Below are positions 1 to 5,083 of a stretch of 5,132 nt of DNA, in pieces. The translations under genes were made by a program, and so were the position numbers. Source of the DNA: Oscillospiraceae bacterium (GTDB lineage Bacteria > Bacillota > Clostridia > Oscillospirales > Oscillospiraceae); the NCBI GenBank assembly GCA_020025175.1, contig JAHHSM010000106.1, positions 1-5,132 on the forward strand, in the 5' to 3' direction. The number at the start of each line of letters is the position of its first letter. The first letter of the stretch is position 1. Under the pieces are notes generated by a model. The model worked only from the letters and a program-made list of their open reading frames with translations. It had not been told where the DNA came from and did not search any database.

Positions 1-33
1 GTATATCATGTTATTATACAGGAGATTGCTATT

Positions 34-69
34 AAAAAAAAGAGGATGCTACCGCTTTTCCTCTCTTTT
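34..69 (-). terminator. Probable intrinsic terminator, distal to rplS
   Basis: Read on the - strand, AAAAGAGAGGA (69-59) can pair with the T-rich arm TCCTCTTTTTT (46-36), giving an 11-bp stem with one G-U pair around a 12-base loop. The 3' arm runs straight into eight consecutive T residues (41-34), the classic intrinsic terminator form. It lies about 65 bases beyond the stronger hairpin that follows rplS. It may be a backup terminator, or it may end a separate short transcript. Only the six central pairs AGAGGA/TCCTCT contain G-C, so the stem is moderate. Confidence 0.5.
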
Positions 70-130
70 CCAAAGTTTTTTCTCATTAAAAAAGATATTC
101 TATCCCAAATTTGTACTTCACCCAAAGATA

Positions 131-163
131 GCAAAAGAGGAGCGATCACTCGCTCCTCTTTTT
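131..163 (-). terminator. rplS terminator (hairpin usable in both directions)
   Basis: A perfect 13-bp inverted repeat, AAAAGAGGAGCGA (133-145) and its complement (150-162), encloses a 4-base loop. The core GAGGAGCGA is GC-rich and the ends are A/T tracts, so either strand gives a stem followed by a T-run: four T on the - strand, five on the + strand. It begins 16 bases after the rplS stop codon, the expected place for the end of an rplS transcript. No + strand gene in the window needs it. The A/T symmetry means it could also stop transcripts entering from the left. Confidence 0.85.
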
Positions 164-178
164 ATCAGTAAAAGATAC

Positions 179-520
179 TTAGATTCTCTCCTTGATCTTA
201 GCAGCCTTACCAACGCGATCACGCAGGTAGTACAGCTTAGCTCTGCGAACCTTACCATGACGAACAACGTCTACCTTGTCAATGATGGGGGAGTTGACAG
301 GGAAAACCTTCTCAACACCGACACCATAAGAGACGCGGCGAACGGTGAAGGTTTCTTCAACACCGCCATGCTTCTTGGCAATGACATAGCCCTCGAAAAT
401 CTGAATTCTTTCGCGGGAACCTTCCTTAACTTTTACGTGAACTTTTACCAGATCGCCGATTGCAACTTCGGGACGATCTTCTCTGACCTGAGACTCTCTC
501 AGTGCTTTCATCAGATCCAT
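179..520 (-). CDS. rplS: 50S ribosomal protein L19
   Basis: Encodes a 113-residue protein, the usual length for bacterial L19 (about 114). L19 is a large-subunit protein at the interface with the 30S subunit. The family's conserved blocks are all present: ERIQIFEGYVI in the middle, then a valine-rich stretch ending GVGVEKVFPVNSP, then the basic C-terminal block with GKVRRAKLYYLRDR and a final KAAKIKERI. The ATG at 520 is chosen because AGGAGG (535-530) sits 9 bases upstream. An in-frame TTG at 589 would add 23 non-conserved residues across the leader and is rejected. The gene appears monocistronic: own promoter (623-651), own terminator (131-163). In many Firmicutes rplS follows trmD. Here it follows a radical SAM gene pair instead. 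Identification is secure. Confidence 0.98.
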   Translation of the reverse strand: MDLMKALRESQVREDRPEVAIGDLVKVHVKVKEGSRERIQIFEGYVIAKKHGGVEETFTVRRVSYGVGVEKVFPVNSPIIDKVDVVRHGKVRRAKLYYLRDRVGKAAKIKERI

Positions 521-616
521 GGATATTTTCCTCCTCAAATATAGGTGTTCATGCCGCTTTCTGCATTGCACACACTCATTTGGGCGCAATACGACAGAGG
601 ACCACCCTTTTTAGAC
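521..616 (-). promoter_or_regulatory. rplS 5' leader, possible ribosomal-protein leader structure
   Basis: The predicted transcript start near 616 leaves an untranslated leader of about 96 bases, long for a small ribosomal protein gene. It can fold: ATTGCGC (590-584) pairs with GTGCAAT (571-565) in a 7-bp hairpin with one G-U pair. ATGC (566-563) can pair with GCAT (554-551). GGTG (606-603) with CACC (547-544) could close both into a compact structure. The hairpins share two bases, so they may compete. The strong SD lies just 3' of this fold. An L19 leader RNA family is known in Bacilli, but I cannot show that this sequence belongs to it. Autoregulation by L19 is inference. Confidence 0.4.
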
Positions 617-622
617 CAAGAC

Positions 623-651
623 ATTTTACCATAGCATTTTACAGATTGCAA
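623..651 (-). promoter_or_regulatory. Sigma-A promoter for rplS
   Basis: On the - strand, TTGCAA (651-646) serves as -35 and TAAAAT (628-623) as -10, with a 17-base spacer. The -10 is preceded by TGG, giving an extended -10 (TGn) element. Matches to the sigma-A consensus are four of six and five of six. The start of transcription would be near 616, upstream of the rplS SD. It lies just past the end of the radical SAM partner gene, so rplS need not depend on that operon. Confidence 0.7.
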
Positions 652-677
652 GTATTTTTTTACTTTTTATCTGCAAA
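638..677 (-). repeat. 40-base interrupted inverted repeat overlapping the rplS -35
   Basis: Starting immediately after the TGA stop of the upstream gene, TTTGCAGAT (677-669) can pair with ATCTGTAAA (646-638), nine pairs including one G-U. Inside it, AAGTA (665-661) pairs with TACTT (654-650) around a six-A loop, separated from the outer stem by a symmetric 3-by-3 internal loop. No T-run follows on the - strand, so it is not a typical intrinsic terminator. The rplS -35 hexamer falls inside it. It could be a 3'-end stabilising hairpin, a protein-binding site, or chance in A/T-rich DNA. Confidence 0.4.
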
Positions 678-1340
678 TCAGCGAAAAGGCTGCCCTTCTG
701 CGTCCAGCACGCCGGTACGATGCACCGTTATAAAATCCGGTTTCAGCTCCGGCAATTCCTTTTCAATCGCTGTGGCAATCAATGCCGGATTCAATCCCGG
801 ATTTTGCGCACATACAACTACTTTAGCAAGAACACTCCCTTCACCTTCTGTAAAGGCAATTTCATGGATTAGAGGGATCAAATTCACATCAGCCAATGTT
901 TTGCGCTTTGTACGCTTTTGGATGACAACTTCACTTCGCTCAAAGAGCTCCTTCAGCGCATCGATTGTTCCTTCCTTGACACCGTTATCATAAAGCAATT
1001 CCATATCCGCAGCAACAAATGCCAAGTCACGAACCGGGTGCTGCATTTCATACGCCTCCAAAACGCGCAATCCCTCCGGACAGCCTGCATTCAAAATTTC
1101 CGGCAAAGCCTTTGTATCTATATCGCTTTCAATCTCGAAATCCAGGAGCTCACAACAGCTGCTCTGCCCTACCGGCAACGGCAGCACAATCGACATAACG
1201 GGATGCGGATGAAACCCCTTCGAGTGCTTGATAAACATTCCGCCGCGCAAAAACAAGCGCTGAAATGTCCGCATTAAATCAAGGTGGGAAATATAGCAGG
1301 CTGTATCCAGTTTTTCAAACAACAACCTATATTTAGACAT
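678..1340 (-). CDS. Radical SAM-linked protein, TIGR03936 / DUF2344 family
   Basis: A 220-residue protein of the family found next to, or fused to the C-terminus of, the TIGR03960 radical SAM protein. Family hallmarks are visible: an N-terminal block starting YRLLFEK with YISHLDLMRTFQRLFLR (residues 16-32), then GFHPHP (42-47, usually GFNPHP) followed by a PLPVGQ segment, and a basic KRTKRKTLADV stretch before the C-terminal part. There is no signal peptide or membrane segment, so it is cytoplasmic. The biochemical role is unknown. Constant pairing suggests it helps the radical SAM enzyme bind or recognise its substrate, which is inference. The ATG at 1340 overlaps the upstream stop by 8 bases, and a GGAGG (1353-1349) lies 8 bases upstream inside the upstream reading frame, so the two genes are translationally coupled. 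No terminator follows its TGA stop. Confidence 0.9.
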   Translation of the reverse strand: MSKYRLLFEKLDTACYISHLDLMRTFQRLFLRGGMFIKHSKGFHPHPVMSIVLPLPVGQSSCCELLDFEIESDIDTKALPEILNAGCPEGLRVLEAYEMQHPVRDLAFVAADMELLYDNGVKEGTIDALKELFERSEVVIQKRTKRKTLADVNLIPLIHEIAFTEGEGSVLAKVVVCAQNPGLNPALIATAIEKELPELKPDFITVHRTGVLDAEGQPFR

Positions 1341-3168
1341 CGCACTTTCCTCCCCCGATCAGGCAATTTGCACCGCATCCGGTACACATTTCACGGCAAT
1401 CAGGCGTTGTAACGCTTTCGTATGCGCGCTGACGCTCGCGCCACAGAAACTTTTGTGTCACACCGGAAGAGATCATAGACCAAGGTAATACTTCCTGCTC
1501 ATCACGCATACGATTTGCATAAAACGCAGGATCCAAGCCGCATTCTTCAAAAGCCTCCAGCCACAGGTCCAAATGATAATAATCCTGCCACGCATCCATC
1601 TTGGCACCCTTGCGCCATGCAGCCTCCAGCACCTTTCCCAAGCGGCGATCACCACGTGACAAAACACCCTCCAGAAAACTGGTATCAGAATCATGCCACT
1701 TATAAGAAACCGCCTTCGCGCGAATACTGTCACGCAGCAGCTTCACACGGCGCTCGTACTCATCCTTTGTAATTTGCGGTTCCCACTGGAACGCAGTGTG
1801 GGGTTTTGGTACAAACCAGGAAGTCGATACAGTTACACTGACACCACGACGCTTGTCTGCCGCATGTTCACGCCACACATGTACAACGTGGTCAGCAATT
1901 TTTGCAATTTCAACAATATCTTCATCTGTTTCTGTTGGCAGCCCCAACATAAAATAGAGCTTTACAGAACTCCAGCCGCCTTGAAATGCGATTTTGCAAG
2001 AATTAAGCAAATCATCTTCTGTCAGATTTTTATTGATAACATCACGTAGGCGCTGACTTCCCGCCTCCGGTGCAAAGGTTAAACCAACCTTGCGGCCGCG
2101 TGCAAGACGCTGCTGCAATTCCATTGAAAAATTATCTGCACGCAGAGACGGAAGAGACAAATGCACTTTATGGTTCTCACAGTATTCCATCAACCCGTCA
2201 CACAGATCATTCAGCGGCTTATAGTCGCTTGTACTCAAAGAGGACAATGTCATCTCCTGATAGCCAGAATCGCGCAGGGATTCCACGCCATGGCATACCA
2301 GCTGATCTTTACTGCGATTACGAACCGGCCGATAAACATAACCTGCCTGACAAAAGCGACAGCCACGAATGCAGCCACGGAATAACTCCAATGTCACACG
2401 ATCATTGACAACTTCCGTAGATGGAACAATTGTTTTGGTCGGAAAATACGCCTTGTCCATATCCTCAACAATTCTCTTGGTGATAATTGGTGTCACACCA
2501 TCTTTGGGTGTAATGGCTGCAACAGTACCATCCTCGTTGTAGGAAACATCATAAAGGCTGGGCACATAGATACCCTGAATGTCTGCAGCAGCACGCAAAA
2601 AGCGCTGTTTGCTCCACCCTTCTCTCTTCGCTTTACGATAAAGATCAATTAACTCAACCGTAACGTCCTCGCCCTCGCCTAAAGAAAATAAATCAATGAA
2701 ATCCGCCATCGGTTCGGCGTTGAAGCATGCCGTTCCACCAGCCATCACGATTGGTGCTAATTCTGTGCGCTCCTGTGCATACAGAGGCACACCTGCCAGA
2801 TCCAGCATATTCAGCACATTAGAAAAAGCCATTTCGTAGCCAATGGAAAATCCAATCATGTCAAAATTCTTGATGGCATCGCCGGATTCCAGTGCATACA
2901 GGGGAATATTCGCCTGACGCATTTCCTCTTCCATATCAGGCCACGGCGCAAACACACGCTCGCACCATACACCATCCATATTATTTATGATACCATACAA
3001 AATACGCATGCCCAGATTGGACATGCCAATTTCATAAGTATCCGGAAAGCAAAAGGCAAAACGCATATCTACGTCCGCCTTATCTTTTACCACCTGATTA
3101 TATTCACCACCCACATAACGTGCAGGCTTCTGCACACGGGGCAGTATGCGTTCCAGTCGTTTATCCAC
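1333..3168 (-). CDS. B12-binding-domain-like radical SAM protein, TIGR03960 family
   Basis: A 611-residue iron-sulfur enzyme of unknown reaction. Residues about 35-170 resemble a cobalamin-binding (Rossmann-like) domain: DTYEIG (43-48), GFSIGYE near 106, AGGTACFN (143-150) and the LGEGE motif (163-167). The radical SAM domain follows, with the 4Fe-4S motif CIRGCRFC (C266, C270, C273), then SLPSLRAD (338-345), TFAPEAGS (364-371) and LYFMLGLPTE (404-413), typical of YgiQ-like and B12-type radical SAM proteins. The C-terminus carries C591, C595, C598, C602 and C609, perhaps a second metal or Fe-S site. The cobalamin motif has Tyr45 where DxHxxG proteins have the ligand His. The start is GTG, supported by a GGAG 8 bases upstream; the first Met after it (residue 35) lies in conserved sequence. 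It is cytoplasmic. An internal promoter precedes it. In other bacteria this protein may be fused to its TIGR03936 partner. Confidence 0.92.
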   Translation of the reverse strand: MDKRLERILPRVQKPARYVGGEYNQVVKDKADVDMRFAFCFPDTYEIGMSNLGMRILYGIINNMDGVWCERVFAPWPDMEEEMRQANIPLYALESGDAIKNFDMIGFSIGYEMAFSNVLNMLDLAGVPLYAQERTELAPIVMAGGTACFNAEPMADFIDLFSLGEGEDVTVELIDLYRKAKREGWSKQRFLRAAADIQGIYVPSLYDVSYNEDGTVAAITPKDGVTPIITKRIVEDMDKAYFPTKTIVPSTEVVNDRVTLELFRGCIRGCRFCQAGYVYRPVRNRSKDQLVCHGVESLRDSGYQEMTLSSLSTSDYKPLNDLCDGLMEYCENHKVHLSLPSLRADNFSMELQQRLARGRKVGLTFAPEAGSQRLRDVINKNLTEDDLLNSCKIAFQGGWSSVKLYFMLGLPTETDEDIVEIAKIADHVVHVWREHAADKRRGVSVTVSTSWFVPKPHTAFQWEPQITKDEYERRVKLLRDSIRAKAVSYKWHDSDTSFLEGVLSRGDRRLGKVLEAAWRKGAKMDAWQDYYHLDLWLEAFEECGLDPAFYANRMRDEQEVLPWSMISSGVTQKFLWRERQRAYESVTTPDCREMCTGCGANCLIGGGKCDV

Positions 3169-3176
3169 GGTAAAAT

Positions 3177-3180
3177 CTCC
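3177..3180 (-). promoter_or_regulatory. Ribosome binding site that sets the GTG start of the radical SAM gene
   Basis: GGAG on the - strand, within AGTAGGAG, sits 8 bases before the GTG at 3168-3166. No ATG in the same frame lies between the preceding stop and Met35, so this SD decides the GTG start. Confidence 0.7.
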
Positions 3181-3203
3181 TACTTCAAGTATTCTAATAT
3201 GTT

Positions 3204-3232
3204 ATTTTACCCTGTTCTGACCGGTTTGACAA
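3204..3232 (-). promoter_or_regulatory. Internal sigma-A promoter for the radical SAM pair
   Basis: On the - strand, TTGTCA (3232-3227) and TAAAAT (3209-3204) each match the sigma-A consensus at five of six positions and are separated by exactly 17 bases. The -10 contains the TAA stop codon of the M50 protease gene. The predicted start near 3197 gives a leader of about 28 bases carrying the GGAG ribosome site before the GTG start. This would let the radical SAM genes be expressed in growing cells independently of the sporulation promoter upstream. It is a sequence match only. Confidence 0.6.
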
Positions 3233-3839
3233 TACCTGTTTCGCTGCACCAACAAGCAATAAACCATAGCTCGATCACTATGAGTGAAATTTGCAATCCA
3301 ATCATCCCCTGAAGCGCAGATGTCAAGCAGAGTACACATCCCAATGTAATGCCGCTCAGGGTATGCAGTATATGGTCTGCATAAATCGGATCTATTATCC
3401 ACGAAAGCAGAAGTTCGATTGCTCTGCCGCCATCCAGCATGCGCACAGGCAGCAAATTGAATAATGCTAGAGACATATGAATCCCTGCAATGAGATACCC
3501 TCGCTCCCATGTCAAAAACACCGCAGCTTTGGCACAAAGGAGTGCACAAGCAATATTCACGGCAGGCCCCGCTAAAACGGAAATCAATTCTTTCCCATAA
3601 GAAATCTTGTTACTATTTTTGATTTGAAGTTCTCCGCCAAAAGCCGTGATATAAAATGCAGATATCTCTCCACCCAAAAAACGCAGAAAAAACACATGAC
3701 CACACTCGTGCAGTGCAGCCGCCAACAGAATATGCAGCAATAGATGTAAATCATCTACTGCCGCAAAAAGAGCCAAAACAAGCAGAAACACAGGACTTAT
3801 TCTGACTTTAATTTTATTTTTTCTCTTCCAGAACGACAT
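3207..3839 (-). CDS. spoIVFB: SpoIVFB-like M50 (site-2 protease family) intramembrane metalloprotease
   Basis: A 210-residue polytopic membrane protein with the M50 zinc protease signatures: HECGH (HExxH, 44-48) inside a hydrophobic segment, AGPAVN (90-95), and NLLPVRMLDGG (128-138), in which D136 should be the third zinc ligand. About six hydrophobic segments are visible (roughly 12-30, 33-56, 84-108, 117-133, 160-176, 180-197). In Bacillus subtilis, SpoIVFB in the outer forespore membrane cuts pro-sigma-K to release the mother-cell factor sigma-K. The position directly after an M23 SpoIVFA-like gene with a sigma-E-like promoter fits that role. It is shorter than the B. subtilis protein and ends soon after the last membrane segment, so the C-terminal CBS domain is absent. 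The ATG at 3839 lies 26 bases inside the preceding gene with no clear SD. Family call is firm; the specific SpoIVFB role is inference. Confidence 0.87.
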   Translation of the reverse strand: MSFWKRKNKIKVRISPVFLLVLALFAAVDDLHLLLHILLAAALHECGHVFFLRFLGGEISAFYITAFGGELQIKNSNKISYGKELISVLAGPAVNIACALLCAKAAVFLTWERGYLIAGIHMSLALFNLLPVRMLDGGRAIELLLSWIIDPIYADHILHTLSGITLGCVLCLTSALQGMIGLQISLIVIELWFIACWCSETGIVKPVRTG

Positions 3840-4869
3840 AATAAATCGGATTTAAATAAGTTTCTCCCTGTTGGATTGCAAAATGTAAATGTGCCCCCGT
3901 CACCATACCGGTGCTCCCTACTTCCGCAATTTTATCTCCCTTAGACACACGTGCTCCACTACTAATTGTAATTTTGCTGCAATGTGCATAAATCGTTGTC
4001 AAGTCATTTGCATGACTCACCATAACATATTTTCCTAAAGAACTGCTTTCACCGACTGCTTTTACCATACCATCTGCAAAGGATACGATTTCCGTTCCGC
4101 TCGGTGCTGCAATATCAAGTCCACGATGAAATTTTTCATTTCCTTCCACGGGATGCTCCCGATATCCAAACGGCGATGACAACCATCCTTTCACCGGAGT
4201 TACATAGTCTAAATCCAATATGCGTTGCTCCATACATACCCCCTCTTGCAAATTTTCCGCTTCAGTTTGCATATTTTTAGCATTCTCTTCTACGAGCGGC
4301 TTCTCTTTTGTTTCTTTTGACAGTGTATTGTCTGTTTCGGGCACTTCTTTCTCTGTCAGCAGCATTTTCTGCTCCTCTTCTCGCTTTCTTTCATCATACA
4401 GCCATGTTCCGCAATCATTCCAATGCTTTGAAAAAGACAGCAGCGCATTTACCGGTTCCTGCTGACCAAAATCTATGGGTCTCATAACATTTGCTGTTTC
4501 TAATACTCGCCCCTCTTCTGCCTCTCTCCCAAAAACTCCCATATACACATGATTCATTGTTTGTTGAACCGTTTCTTGACCGCTGATTCCTCGCCCAATC
4601 GCACCAAATACTGTACGATAATCAATGCTGTGTTCCATTTGTGATGCAAAAAATGTACGAAGTGCAGAAAAGCGTTCCGGCATATTCACTTTTGTAAAGA
4701 CCAATGCGATAAAAATGACTGCACATATAATCAATCTTCCCCATCGAATCATCTCTACTTTGCTCAACTGCTCCTCATCAGAAGAACGCCGTTTTTGCCC
4801 GGAACTATAAAGATGCGTCCGATTAGTTCGATATGTATCCGCAACTGATGTATATCCGGAATCTATCAT
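3814..4869 (-). CDS. spoIVFA: SpoIVFA-like membrane-anchored M23/LytM metallopeptidase
   Basis: A 351-residue protein: a polar N-terminal tail (1-41), one membrane segment (about 44-60, IRWGRLIICAV onward), a long extracytoplasmic region including a charged Glu/Lys-rich linker (about 160-212), then an M23 LytM domain (about 222-345). The zinc and catalytic residues are complete: HRGLD (H248, D252), YAHC (H296) and HLH (H327, H329). Typical M23 proteins cut peptidoglycan cross-bridges. B. subtilis SpoIVFA, at the same position before spoIVFB, has a degenerate LytM domain; it anchors and restrains SpoIVFB and is cleaved on forespore signalling. This copy may both scaffold the protease and act on peptidoglycan between the forespore membranes (inference). 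ATG 4869 is supported by AGAGG 7 bases upstream. It is the first gene after the sigma-E-like promoter. It could instead be a non-sporulation M23 protein. Confidence 0.83.
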   Translation of the reverse strand: MIDSGYTSVADTYRTNRTHLYSSGQKRRSSDEEQLSKVEMIRWGRLIICAVIFIALVFTKVNMPERFSALRTFFASQMEHSIDYRTVFGAIGRGISGQETVQQTMNHVYMGVFGREAEEGRVLETANVMRPIDFGQQEPVNALLSFSKHWNDCGTWLYDERKREEEQKMLLTEKEVPETDNTLSKETKEKPLVEENAKNMQTEAENLQEGVCMEQRILDLDYVTPVKGWLSSPFGYREHPVEGNEKFHRGLDIAAPSGTEIVSFADGMVKAVGESSSLGKYVMVSHANDLTTIYAHCSKITISSGARVSKGDKIAEVGSTGMVTGAHLHFAIQQGETYLNPIYYVVLEEKK

Positions 4870-4899
4870 AATTTCGCCTCTCTCACAGGATTTTATTGC

Positions 4900-4928
4900 A
4901 GTCTATGCACGGAAAAGGACAAATATAC
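4900..4928 (-). promoter_or_regulatory. Sigma-E-like (mother-cell sporulation) promoter
   Basis: On the - strand, GTATATT (4928-4922) fits the sigma-E -35 consensus KMATATT at six of seven positions. After a 14-base spacer, CATAGACT (4907-4900) fits the -10 CATACAnT with one mismatch. The start near 4893 would give a leader of about 24 bases with the AGAGG ribosome site before the ATG at 4869. The B. subtilis spoIVF operon is transcribed by sigma-E, so the match is in the expected place. I see no comparable sigma-A promoter for this gene. Confidence 0.6.
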
Positions 4929-4964
4929 ATTCCAACAACATCAGATAAGAATGTCTTTTTCTAC

Positions 4965-4993
4965 TTGACAGATACATTTTTTATCACTATACT
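4965..4993 (+). promoter_or_regulatory. Sigma-A promoter for tRNA-Pro
   Basis: A perfect TTGACA (4965-4970), a 17-base spacer, and TATACT (4988-4993, five of six). The transcript should start near 5000, only a few bases before the mature tRNA 5' end at 5006. It is divergent from the sigma-E-like promoter, whose -35 lies about 37 bases to the left. Confidence 0.88.
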
Positions 4994-5005
4994 ATATAAG
5001 CATGC

Positions 5006-5082
5006 CGGGGTGTGGCGAAGCTTGGTATCGCGCTTGGTTCGGGTCCAAGAGGCCTCGGGTTCGAATCCCGACACTCCGACCA
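5006..5082 (+). tRNA. tRNA-Pro (anticodon CGG)
   Basis: A 77-base tRNA with a full cloverleaf and an encoded CCA (5080-5082). The acceptor stem is CGGGGTG (5006-5012) with CACTCCG (5072-5078), including one G-U pair; C1-G72 and discriminator A fit bacterial tRNA-Pro. The D stem is GCGA/TCGC (5015-5018, 5028-5031), with GG in the D loop. The anticodon stem is CTTGG/CCAAG around the loop TTCGGGT (5038-5044), so the anticodon is CGG (5040-5042), reading CCG. The variable loop is 5 bases. The T arm is TCGGG, TTCGAAT, CCCGA (5055-5071). Confidence 0.97.
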
Positions 5083-5083
5083 T

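Noticed and set aside
13..18. Perfect TATAAT on the - strand near the left edge, inside an imperfect palindrome (1-19)
   Set aside because: The position 17 bases upstream is only a T-run from the terminator, so there is no convincing -35, and downstream sequence is missing.
8..544. 178-codon + strand open frame
   Set aside because: It lies antisense to rplS and its terminator and has no recognisable motif; the L19 frame explains the region.
521..589. N-terminal extension of L19 to an in-frame TTG at 589
   Set aside because: The added 23 residues are not part of L19, and the AGGAGG at 535-530 fits the ATG at 520.
1473..2408. Several open frames of 70-118 codons on both strands across the radical SAM gene
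   Set aside because: They are other-frame shadows of a fully conserved 611-residue protein and lack ribosome sites or motifs.
3202..3549. 115-codon - strand frame rich in Cys
   Set aside because: It is an alternate frame inside the M50 protease gene, whose HExxH and NxxP...DGG motifs are in the other frame.
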